This document shows positions 49,826 to 63,311 of a DNA stretch of 64,000 bases, piece by piece. Source of the stretch: an uncultured SAR86 cluster bacterium (GTDB lineage Bacteria; Pseudomonadota; Gammaproteobacteria; Magnimaribacterales; D2472); the NCBI GenBank assembly GCA_902602185.1, contig CACKPV010000002.1, forward strand, positions 1 to 64,000, read 5' to 3'. The first letter of the stretch is position 1, and every line of letters begins with the position of its first letter. Under the pieces are notes generated by a model. It ran no database searches. It was not told the DNA's origin and saw nothing but the letters and a program-made list of their open reading frames with translations. The translations under genes were made by a program, and so were the position numbers.

Positions 49826-52531
49826 ATGTTTAATTTCCTCGGAAAAATTTTCGGTACCAGCAACGATAGAAAATTAAAAAAAATGCAAAAATCTGTTGAT
49901 CAGATTTCGCAATTAGAAGCTGAATTTTCTGATCAAGATGCTCTATTCTTTCAATCCTATAAAGAATCTTTATTTGAAAAATATTCTGACAATGAAGATA
50001 TTTTTTCAATTTTACCCGAAGCTTTTGCAGCAGTAAGAGAAGCCGGAAAACGAACTATCAAATTACGCCATTTTGATTCTCAATTACTAGGTGGTATTGC
50101 ATTAGCAGAAGGTAATATTGCTGAAATGAAAACTGGTGAAGGAAAAACCTTGGTTGCAACACTCCCGGCTTACCTTAATGCTGCCATTGGCAATAAAGTG
50201 GTGTTGGTGACCGTAAATGATTATCTTGCCAAAAGAGATGCGGAATGGATGCGACCTATCTATGAATATTTAGGCTTAACTGTTGGTGTAATTTATTCAG
50301 GACAAGAAATTGAAGAAAAAAAATCTGCATATGAATGTGACGTTATTTATGCCACTAATAATGAATTAGGTTTTGATTATTTAAGAAATAATATGGCTCT
50401 TAGAAAAGAGGATCGAGTCCAATGTTCACTTGATTTTGCAATTGTCGATGAAGTTGATTCCATTTTAATTGATGAAGCAAGAACACCCTTAATAATCTCT
50501 GGACCAACGAATGAAAGTTCTGAAATGTATGGACAAATCAAGTCCATAATCCCTCAACTGGTAAGACAGATGCGAGAAGATACCGAAGAGGAACCACTGG
50601 CTGAGAGTGAAAAAGGTCACTTCATAATTGATGAAAAGAATCGAACGATTGATCTTACGGATGACGGTTATATGCTAGTTGAATCGATGCTTGAGGATAT
50701 GAAATTATTATCACAATCTGAAAACCTATACTCGGTTTCTAACATCAAAATCATGCGGTTTGTACAAGCTACATTGCGAGCTACCTTTTTATATGAAAAA
50801 AATGTGCACTATTTAGTTCGAAACAATGAAGTGGTTCTGATTGATGAACATACCGGTCGGACTATGCCTGGAAGGAGGATTAGTGAAGGTGTGCATCAGG
50901 CTCTTGAAAGTAAAGAAAATGTTCCCATTCAACGGGAATCTCAAACTTTGGCATCTACCACATTTCAGAATTTTTTCCGATTATTTAAAACACTTTCTGG
51001 AATGACTGGTACTGCTGATACGGAGGCATTGGAGTTCAATCAAATTTATGGTTTAAATGTTGTCATTATTCCGACTAACAAACCCATGGTAAGAAAAGAT
51101 CTTGATGATCTAGTTTTTCTTTCCAAAGAATCTAAATTTAAAGCTATCATTGAAAAAATTTCTGAATTACGCACTCAACAAGTTCCAACTCTAGTGGGAA
51201 CTGTTTCTGTCGAATCTTCAGAATATTTATCCTCACTCCTCAAAAAGCAAAATATCCCTCATCAAGTCCTAAATGCTAAACAGCATGCGCAAGAGGCAGA
51301 AGTTATTGCAAATGCTGGAAAACCTGGAGTAGTAACCATTGCCACTAATATGGCAGGGCGAGGAACAGATATCGTACTGGGAGGAAAAAAAGATTCTAAT
51401 TATAGTTGGGATGCAGATCATCACACTGTCATCGATAATGGAGGTTTATTTATTCTAGGTACAGAAAGACATGAATCTAGACGCATTGATAATCAACTTC
51501 GCGGACGTTCTGGCAGACAAGGTGATCCGGGCTGCTCTCAGTTCTTTCTCTCCCTTGAAGATGATTTATTGAGATTATTTATCACAGATTCCCGTCGTGC
51601 TCTTTTTGAGAGAATTGGCATGGGAGATGAGCATATCGAACATCGGATGCTATCAAGAGGTATTGAGAATGCTCAAAAAAGGATTGAAAATCGTAACTTT
51701 GACATCCGCAAAAACCTTCTGGAATATGATGATGTTGCTAATGATCAAAGATCAGCAATTTATGCTCTTAGAAATGATTTGCTAGATGCAGAGGATATTG
51801 AAGAGTCTATTAATGGTCTAATTATTGATCAGTTCAATAACATAGTAGCTTCGTTTATCCCCCCAGATTCTGTTGATTCTCAGTGGCAGTTAAATGAAAT
51901 GGATGCATATCTGAAAGAAAACTTTAACTTTACTAAAACCTTTGCCTCCACTATTCAAGAGGATAAAACTTTACAGTACGAATCAATTTGTGAGCTGATT
52001 AACAGTCAGGCTCAAGCAATGTACCAACTAAAATATGCACCCATTGGTGAAAATAGAAAGAATCTTGAAAAACAAATCATGCTCCAAATCCTTGATGTTC
52101 ACTGGAAAGAACATTTAGCAGAAATGGATCATCTTAGACAAAGTATTGGACTTCGAGCTTATGCACAGAAAAATCCAAAGAATGAATACAAACGAGAGGC
52201 TTATTCAATGTTTGAAAATATGTTGGATGAAATCAATTCAGAAACTATAAGAATTTTGTTTAATCTCACGATTGCCTCCAAAGAAGAACTAGAAAAATTA
52301 GAACAGGCTAATATAAAAAAAACCGAAGAGGACATTGAATTAAAAAGAGAAGAAAATTTTCAAACTAGTGTTCCTCAAGGCAGTCATCCTGAAAAACCTC
52401 AACCTGTGATTTCGTCAGAAAAAATTGGTAGAAATGAACTTGTAAAAATTACCAATGGTCAGGAGACAAAAGAGATGAAATATAAAAAAGCAAAAAGATT
52501 GATTGAGACAGGAGAATGGCATATACAATAA
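49826..52531 (+). CDS. secA: Preprotein translocase ATPase SecA, zinc tail replaced
   Basis: Motor that pushes preproteins through SecYEG. The 901-aa chain has Walker A MKTGEGKTL (about residue 101), a DEVDSILIDEARTPL Walker B region, ATNMAGRGTDIVLGG and QLRGRSGRQGDPG. The scaffold helix and the C-domain are conserved. The tail differs: instead of the usual three-Cys SecB-binding zinc motif (GRNDPCPCGSG type) it reads GRNELVKITNGQETKEMKYK followed by [14 protein letters not shown], with no Cys. This cysteine-free ending resembles the tail I recall for Bacteroidetes SecA. It overlaps the next gene by 16 bases. Confidence 0.97.
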   Translation: MFNFLGKIFGTSNDRKLKKMQKSVDQISQLEAEFSDQDALFFQSYKESLFEKYSDNEDIFSILPEAFAAVREAGKRTIKLRHFDSQLLGGIALAEGNIAEMKTGEGKTLVATLPAYLNAAIGNKVVLVTVNDYLAKRDAEWMRPIYEYLGLTVGVIYSGQEIEEKKSAYECDVIYATNNELGFDYLRNNMALRKEDRVQCSLDFAIVDEVDSILIDEARTPLIISGPTNESSEMYGQIKSIIPQLVRQMREDTEEEPLAESEKGHFIIDEKNRTIDLTDDGYMLVESMLEDMKLLSQSENLYSVSNIKIMRFVQATLRATFLYEKNVHYLVRNNEVVLIDEHTGRTMPGRRISEGVHQALESKENVPIQRESQTLASTTFQNFFRLFKTLSGMTGTADTEALEFNQIYGLNVVIIPTNKPMVRKDLDDLVFLSKESKFKAIIEKISELRTQQVPTLVGTVSVESSEYLSSLLKKQNIPHQVLNAKQHAQEAEVIANAGKPGVVTIATNMAGRGTDIVLGGKKDSNYSWDADHHTVIDNGGLFILGTERHESRRIDNQLRGRSGRQGDPGCSQFFLSLEDDLLRLFITDSRRALFERIGMGDEHIEHRMLSRGIENAQKRIENRNFDIRKNLLEYDDVANDQRSAIYALRNDLLDAEDIEESINGLIIDQFNNIVASFIPPDSVDSQWQLNEMDAYLKENFNFTKTFASTIQEDKTLQYESICELINSQAQAMYQLKYAPIGENRKNLEKQIMLQILDVHWKEHLAEMDHLRQSIGLRAYAQKNPKNEYKREAYSMFENMLDEINSETIRILFNLTIASKEELEKLEQANIKKTEEDIELKREENFQTSVPQGSHPEKPQPVISSEKIGRNELVKITNGQETKEMKYKKAKRLIETGEWHIQ

Positions 52532-53373
52532 AGCAAGGTTTCATTGCAATCACTCCTGATCTTCCTTTCTATGATTATCACTTTGATAATGCTTTTAAAA
52601 ATCATATAACTAATGCAGATATAGATAAAGCAATTAGGTCTACCGATCGCATGGAATCATATTTAGAAAAACTCTTTAAAAAATTAGTGCAAAAAAAATC
52701 ATGGGTTAGTCATATCGTGATGAGAAATAAATCATTGAGCAGTAAAGAGTATTCTTACTTCATAAAAAAGTTTTATGGAGAATATGAATTTGCATGTTCT
52801 GATACATTATTGGGTATGCCTAGTCATTTTCTATTTTCGGTAATTGATTCAGTTTGTAAAGGGACATTAATAAGTGATGATGATTTGCCAAAATTGATTA
52901 CACATTGCAACAACGAAAAAGATATGAGGCCAATTAGATTTAAAGGTGAGTTTTATGATAATTTGGAAAAAGCGTTGAGAAAAGGTTGCTCTTCCAAAGA
53001 TTACGTCCCAAAAGATCGTTTTGATGGACAGCATTTTACAAGTTCATTCTTAAAAGAAATATTCAAAAGTAAAAGGTTGCAAGAGAAATTAAAAGTTCAC
53101 ACTTATAGAGGTATCAAAGGTATTATTGGTGCTTCTTGTCACAATGAAGAAGATTTATATATGGCGCAAGAGATAGGAGCTGACTACTGCTTTTTAAGTC
53201 CTTTAAAAAGCAGTAATAAGGGACATCTAAATTTAAGTTGGTCTCGTTTTTCAAAAATGGCATCTAATGTCAATATGCCTGTTTATGCCCTTGGGGGGCT
53301 AGATTTTGATGACTTAGAATCTGCTAAAAAAAATAGTGCTGCTGGTATTGCTGGTATTAGTATGTTTACCTAA
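52516..53373 (+). CDS. ThiE/TenI-like protein in the mutT slot, N-half unrecognised
   Basis: The 285-aa protein has a C-terminal half (about residues 160-285) that resembles the thiamine-phosphate-synthase-like domain of gammaproteobacterial MutT-ThiE fusions: [33 protein letters not shown], and [13 protein letters not shown]. It lies exactly where mutT belongs, between secA and yacG. However, no Nudix box (GX5EX7REUXEEXGU) is seen in the N-half, which carries segments such as [15 protein letters not shown] that recall a second, worn ThiE-like unit. The start overlaps secA by 16 bases. Enzymatic activity is uncertain. Confidence 0.7.
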   Translation: MAYTIKQGFIAITPDLPFYDYHFDNAFKNHITNADIDKAIRSTDRMESYLEKLFKKLVQKKSWVSHIVMRNKSLSSKEYSYFIKKFYGEYEFACSDTLLGMPSHFLFSVIDSVCKGTLISDDDLPKLITHCNNEKDMRPIRFKGEFYDNLEKALRKGCSSKDYVPKDRFDGQHFTSSFLKEIFKSKRLQEKLKVHTYRGIKGIIGASCHNEEDLYMAQEIGADYCFLSPLKSSNKGHLNLSWSRFSKMASNVNMPVYALGGLDFDDLESAKKNSAAGIAGISMFT

Positions 53374-53534
53374 TCCTCGTAAAAATCTTCTGATTGAATG
53401 GGTCTTGATATCTTATTTGTTTCGTTTGCCCATTCTCCAAGATCAATTAATTTACATCGCTTGCTGCAAAAAGGTCGGTATTTATTGTGTTTATCCAATT
53501 TAGTTGATGTTTTGCAACGAGGACAAGTATTCAT
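53370..53534 (-). CDS. yacG: Zinc-ribbon protein YacG (DNA gyrase inhibitor)
   Basis: A 54-aa gene read from the gap after coaE. It has the YacG fold: [13 protein letters not shown] supplies one Cys pair, and [16 protein letters not shown] the second, including the conserved LIDLGxW. The C-terminus is SEDFYED. Start and stop overlap neighbours: 4 bases with coaE (ATGA) and 4 with the opposing ThiE-like gene. Known YacG binds GyrB; in this locus its position beside coaE matches E. coli. Confidence 0.92.
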   Translation of the reverse strand: MNTCPRCKTSTKLDKHNKYRPFCSKRCKLIDLGEWANETNKISRPIQSEDFYED

Positions 53535-54121
53535 TTTATTAATTTTAGGTAATGTTTATGTAGTTCTTTGACCTGTGTTTGTAAATCTTCCAAGGTTCCA
53601 GAATTCTCAATAATATCATCAGCAATGCTATTACGCTTTTCTCTTTTTGCTTGTTTATTCACAATTTTGCGGATGTCATCAATCTCGACTGCATCTCTTT
53701 GCGCAGCCCGAGATAATTGTTTAGCAACCTCACAATCAATCACAAGAATGCGATCATAAAAATCCGCAGATGATGTTTCAGTTATTAAAGGCACAATTAC
53801 TATTTGATAAGGGCTTTTGGCAGACTGAATAAAAGCACCGATCTCTTGTGAGACTAAGGGGTGGATAATTGACTCTAAAGCAGCTTTGGCATCTTTGTCT
53901 TCAAATATTAACTTTCGCAATTTTTTGCGATCTATTTTATTTTCATGATCTAGATACTTAATACCGAATGTTTGAATAAATTCTTGATAAGCCTTACCTT
54001 CAGGTTCCATGACAGCCTTTGCAATATCATCAGCATCTATGACATCGACTCCAAGGTCCTGAAAATATTTCCCAGCAATTGTTTTGCCTGATCCAATACC
54101 TCCTGTAAGTCCAATAATCAT
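53531..54121 (-). CDS. coaE: Dephospho-CoA kinase
   Basis: Last step of coenzyme A synthesis (phosphorylation of the ribose 3'-OH). The 196-aa protein has a P-loop at its N-terminus, [14 protein letters not shown], then [15 protein letters not shown] and [22 protein letters not shown] forms part of the lid region. It is followed by yacG with a 4-base overlap. The intervening zapD/yacF gene of E. coli is missing. Confidence 0.95.
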   Translation of the reverse strand: MIIGLTGGIGSGKTIAGKYFQDLGVDVIDADDIAKAVMEPEGKAYQEFIQTFGIKYLDHENKIDRKKLRKLIFEDKDAKAALESIIHPLVSQEIGAFIQSAKSPYQIVIVPLITETSSADFYDRILVIDCEVAKQLSRAAQRDAVEIDDIRKIVNKQAKREKRNSIADDIIENSGTLEDLQTQVKELHKHYLKLIK

Positions 54122-54182
54122 AATTCTCTTTATTTATAAACGCATTATCATTGATTTCAGCAAGAAATCTAGAGATATAAAT

Positions 54183-54217
54183 AAAAAAACCCCGTGGTTC
54201 TGATGGCACACGGGGTT
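54183..54217 (-). terminator. Rho-independent terminator of the rRNA operon
   Basis: Minus strand: stem CCCCGTG/CACGGGG with a 12-base loop, flanked by AA/TT and followed by seven T residues (54183-54189 on the minus strand). It begins about 30 bases after the 5S gene, between the rRNA operon and coaE. Confidence 0.88.
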
Positions 54218-54245
54218 CAAACCCACTTAAGGGTTTTAAATAAAA

Positions 54246-54364
54246 AGCCTGACGATGTCCTACTCTCACACAGGGAAGCCCTGCACTACCATTGGCGCAA
54301 ATTCGTTTCACTTCTGAGTTCGAAATGGGATCAGGTGGTACCAAATTGCTATTGTCATCAGGCA
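54246..54364 (-). rRNA. rrf: 5S ribosomal RNA
   Basis: About 119 bases. The ends pair as GCCTGATGAC/GTCATCAGGC-like strands (minus 5' TGCCTGATGAC, 3' CATCGTCAGGC). The conserved loop CCATTTCGAACTCAGAAGTGAAACG is recognisable (CCCATTTCGAACTCAGAAG in part). Ends are estimated by analogy to E. coli. It lies 57 bases after the 23S gene without a tRNA after it. Confidence 0.95.
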
Positions 54365-54421
54365 AACTGGTTATGTAATTAATCACTTTAAGTAAGTTAC
54401 TCATTACATGTAAGCCTTCTT

Positions 54422-57320
<2,899 letters not shown>

Positions 57321-57489
57321 TTAAAAAGGTTATCTCTTTGAGAGTAACTTAATAAAATATATTAATTACTTTTAATTACTTGCAGTGATCTTTGTATATT
57401 AAATATACAAGAAAATTACAAACCAAAAATTTTACAGAACAGTTCTTTAAATTTGGTTACTCGTGTGGGCATCAAATACAAAATTAAGT
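57321..57489 (-). other. 16S-23S spacer without tRNA genes
   Basis: 169 bases of AT-rich spacer. I found no tRNA fold in it, although tRNA-Ile/Ala or tRNA-Glu is usual here in gammaproteobacteria. It contains a perfect palindrome, TTGTATATTAAATATACAA (57392-57410), which may be a processing or antitermination hairpin, and the 3' strand of the 16S processing stem (57452-57469). Confidence 0.9.
57452..57469 (-). repeat. 16S processing stem, 3' strand
   Basis: Plus-strand TTTGGTTACTCGTGTGGG is the exact reverse complement of 59088-59105 on the other side of the 16S gene. The 18-base perfect stem would bring both 16S ends together for RNase III cleavage. Beyond it, a weaker match (TTAAAGAAC with GTTCTTTAA) extends the pairing into boxA. 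Confidence 0.85.
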
Positions 57490-59025
<1,536 letters not shown>

Positions 59026-59087
59026 TGATCAATTATGTTGTTTTAAAGACAACAAAACTTTATTAAATTATTCTCGTATTTTGAACA

Positions 59088-59105
59088 CCCACACGAGTAA
59101 CCAAA
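59088..59105 (-). repeat. 16S processing stem, 5' strand
   Basis: Plus-strand CCCACACGAGTAACCAAA, the exact complement of the spacer copy at 57452-57469. It lies between boxA and the 16S 5' end, the normal position of the RNase III stem. Confidence 0.85.
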
Positions 59106-59107
59106 TG

Positions 59108-59119
59108 TTGTTAAAGAAC
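59108..59119 (-). promoter_or_regulatory. boxA antitermination element of the rRNA leader
   Basis: Minus strand GTTCTTTAACAA closely matches the rRNA boxA consensus TGCTCTTTAACA. It is recognised by NusB and S10 (NusE, encoded at 17790-18101). It follows the boxB-like hairpin by 2 bases, as in E. coli rrn leaders. Confidence 0.8.
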
Positions 59120-59121
59120 TA

Positions 59122-59136
59122 CCGGCTCATGGCCGG
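59122..59136 (-). promoter_or_regulatory. boxB-like hairpin of the rRNA leader
   Basis: Minus strand CCGGC-CATGA-GCCGG, a 5-bp GC stem with a 5-base loop in otherwise AT-rich DNA, directly upstream of boxA. Position and size fit the boxB element of rRNA leaders. Confidence 0.65.
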
Positions 59137-59143
59137 AAGGTGA

Positions 59144-59174
59144 ATTCTACACTAAATTTGCCTAAAAGATACAA
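59144..59174 (-). promoter_or_regulatory. rRNA operon promoter
   Basis: Minus strand: -10 TAGAAT (59144-59149, 5 of 6), 19-base spacer, -35 TTGTAT (59169-59174, 4 of 6). An A/T-rich tract that could serve as an UP element lies just upstream at about 59175-59195 and runs into the end of ilvC. No GC-rich discriminator follows the -10 (ATTCACC), unlike E. coli P1. The spacer is long, so the assignment is moderate. It is the only candidate between ilvC and 16S. Confidence 0.5.
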
Positions 59175-59184
59175 CTTTTTTCAG

Positions 59185-60537
<1,353 letters not shown>

Positions 60538-60541
<4 letters not shown>

Positions 60542-62268
60542 GTCTTTAAATCTTTATCTAACCACATATCTTTCATGCTACCCTCTGGAGCAACAAGCAT
60601 GGGATAAACGTGTTCGTCTGGATCTACATAAATATCAACAAAAACTAATTTATCCTTGTAAGATAGTGCTTCTTCAATGCCATCTTGTAGTTGAGAATTT
60701 TTGGTAATCTTTATACCTACATGCCCAAAAGACTCTGCAAGTTTCACGAAGTCAGGGAGAGAATCTTCATAACTTATTGATGAATGACGTCCATCATAAT
60801 TCATATCTTGCCATTGCTTAACCATACCCAAAGCAAGATTATTAATATTAAAAATTTTAATTGGTAACTTATATTGAGCACAAGTAGATAATTCTTGGAT
60901 ACACATTTGGATGCTTCCCTCTCCTGTGATGCAAATAACTTCCTCTTCGGGAAATGCCAATTTTGCACCCATAGCAGAGGGTAAACCGAAACCCATTGTG
61001 CCCAAGCCACCTGAATTTATCCATTTTCTAGGTTCATCAAAATGATAGTACTGAGCAGCAAACATTTGATGTTGACCAACATCTGATGTTACAAAAGCTT
61101 TACCCTCAGAGGCTTGATATATGTGTTGAACAGCTGCTTGAGGTAAAATGGGATGCTCATCATCTTTATTCTTGAAAAGGTTATGATTCAGCCCATGCTT
61201 GCTTCTCCATTCTTGAATTTGTTCATGCCATGCTGACAAATCTTGGCATTGGGACTCGGATGCCTCTAAAAGTTTATTAATCGCACTCAAAGATTCTTTT
61301 ACTTGACCAAAAACTGCAACATCAGCTTCTATGATTTTTGAAACCGATGAGTGGTCAACGTCTAGATGAATAATCTTTGCTTTTGGAGCAAATTTTTCTG
61401 GAGTATTAGTAATTCTGTCATCAAAACGAGCGCCCACAGCAATAATAAGATCAGCGTTGTGCATAGCCATATTTGCTTGGTAAGTTCCATGCATGCCTAG
61501 CATACCCATAAAGTTCTTATTTGTGGCTGGAAAAACACCAAGACCCATTAAAGTATTTGTAACTGGAGCATTGGTTAGTTTTTGAAATTTAATCAGCTCA
61601 TTAGATGCATTGCTTGAGATGGTACCTCCTCCTGCATAAATAACAGGTTGTTTTGCCTCTAAGATTGCTTCGACAGCTCTCTTTACTTGGTCCTCAAGAG
61701 GTAAAATTGGTGGATTATAAGATCTAATTTTGGCTTCTTTTGGATACTCAAAATCAAATTTAAAATCGGGATGAGTTAAATCCTTTGGAACATCAATTAC
61801 AACCGGCCCGGGTCGACCCGAAGTGGCAATGTAAAAAGCTTCCTTTAAAATCCTTGGGATACTTTCCTGAGACTCAACAGTAAAACTATGCTTTACAATA
61901 GGTCGGGAAATGCCAATCATATCTGTTTCTTGAAAAGCATCTGTCCCAATCAAATGACTTTGTACCTGCCCAGAAATAACAATCATTGGAATTGAGTCCA
62001 TGAATGCAGTAGCAATCCCTGTAATAGCATTGGTAGCTCCAGGACCTGATGTCACTAAAACAACACCAACTTTTCCAGTTGCTCTTGTATATCCATCTGC
62101 AGCATGGGTTGCAGCTTGCTCATGTCTGACAAGAATATGCTGAATTTCAGATTGATTAAAAATAGCATCATAAATATGGAGAGCTGCCCCTCCAGGATAT
62201 CCAAAAATAAATTCAACACCCTCATTGATGAGTGATTGAATTAACATATCGTTACCAGCTAGTTTCAT
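60538..62268 (-). CDS. ilvB: Acetolactate synthase large subunit
   Basis: Thiamine-diphosphate enzyme that condenses two pyruvates (or pyruvate with 2-oxobutyrate). The 576-aa chain has GYPGGAALHIYDAIF, the catalytic Glu50 in VRHEQAATHAADGY, GPGATNAITGIATA and the ThDP/Mg region. That region reads ITGEGSIQMCIQELSTC followed by NINNLALGMVKQWQDM: Glu450 takes the place of the Asp of the usual GDG motif. All other catalytic features look normal, so the enzyme is probably active (inference). It is the first gene of ilvBHC. Confidence 0.96.
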
Positions 62269-62318
62269 AAAATTTCTTATTTGAGGGTTTTATACCCTAA
62301 AAATGCTTTTAAAAACAG

Positions 62319-63257
62319 TCATTTAAGGAATGTTTCTTGCAATTTGACCTGTAAAGATCGAAGGTCCTCGGGGAGATCAGATTGAAAAGAGTATGTTTTA
62401 CCCACACTATCAACAAACTCTATGTCATGAGAGTGCAAGGCTTGTCTGGGAAAGTTTTTTATATAGTCGATAATATCGACTGGAGTATCTTTGGCACAAT
62501 TTTTTCCTCGATTATAAGTTTTATCCCCAATTAATGGCATTTTCTTTGATGCCAGGTGTACTCTGATTTGATGGGTTCTTCCAGTTTCAATTCTGATCCT
62601 TAAAACCGAATAACCGCCTAAATTTTCAACTAAGCCTAGATGAGTGATTGCATCTTTACCGTCATCTCGACAGTCCATTTTAGTTCTATTTCTTTTATCC
62701 CTACCGATGGGGCTATCAATAGTTGAATTAATGCGTAAATTTCCAATGCAAAAACCTAAATACTCTTTTTTAACTGCTCTTACCTGGAGTTGGTGAATGA
62801 AATGTAATCTAAAATTTTCTTTCTTGGCAACAATCAGTACTCCTGAGGTATCCTTATCCAAGCGATGAACAATGCCTGCTCTTACCATGTTCTCTAACTC
62901 TGGAAATTTGAATAAAAGACCATTTGCCAAAGTTCCATTTTGGACCCCAGCCCCGGGATGGATCACGAGATTTGCGGGTTTATTAACGACAACAAAATCT
63001 TCTGTTTCTTCAATTATCTCAAATGCAATTTTCTCAGGTTGCCACGCGGTTTCTATTTGTCTAGTATAAAAAATCTCAATTTCATCACCTGTTTCAACTT
63101 TTTGTTTTGGAGGAGTAACTTCCCCATTCAACAAAACTTTGCCAAGCAAAATTAACTGTTTGATTTTTGATCTTGATAAATCTGGTGTCAATTCGGCCAC
63201 GACTTTATCAAATCTTTGGTTGGATAATTCTGCAGGCACACTTACTGAAGAAAACAT
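62319..63257 (-). CDS. rluD: 23S rRNA pseudouridine synthase D
   Basis: Makes pseudouridines in helix 69 of 23S rRNA (1911, 1915, 1917 in E. coli). The 312-aa protein has an S4 domain (about residues 12-70; RFDKVVAELTPDLSRSKIKQ) and the catalytic Asp134 in VHRLDKDTSGVLIVAKK. RIETGRTHQIRVHLA is typical of the RluA/RluD family. It is divergent from bamD, the E. coli arrangement, which supports RluD over RluA/RluC. A 50-base gap with a small AGGGT/ACCCT hairpin separates it from ilvB upstream of it... on the far side of its stop. Confidence 0.95.
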   Translation of the reverse strand: MFSSVSVPAELSNQRFDKVVAELTPDLSRSKIKQLILLGKVLLNGEVTPPKQKVETGDEIEIFYTRQIETAWQPEKIAFEIIEETEDFVVVNKPANLVIHPGAGVQNGTLANGLLFKFPELENMVRAGIVHRLDKDTSGVLIVAKKENFRLHFIHQLQVRAVKKEYLGFCIGNLRINSTIDSPIGRDKRNRTKMDCRDDGKDAITHLGLVENLGGYSVLRIRIETGRTHQIRVHLASKKMPLIGDKTYNRGKNCAKDTPVDIIDYIKNFPRQALHSHDIEFVDSVGKTYSFQSDLPEDLRSLQVKLQETFLK

Positions 63258-63311
63258 AATGAACTTTTTTTAAATTTTTTAATCAAATATTAGAGTAGAA
63301 TAGCAACATAT

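Noticed and set aside
54030-54404. 124-codon minus-strand frame across the 5S gene into coaE
   Set aside because: It covers 5S rRNA and the terminator; the P-loop start of CoaE is at 54121 in another frame.
57392-57410. Palindrome in the rRNA spacer as part of a tRNA
   Set aside because: No acceptor stem, D-arm or T-loop around it; it is a simple inverted repeat.
62269-62318. Attenuator in front of ilvB
   Set aside because: Only a 5-bp AGGGT/ACCCT hairpin without a T-run or a leader peptide rich in branched-chain codons.
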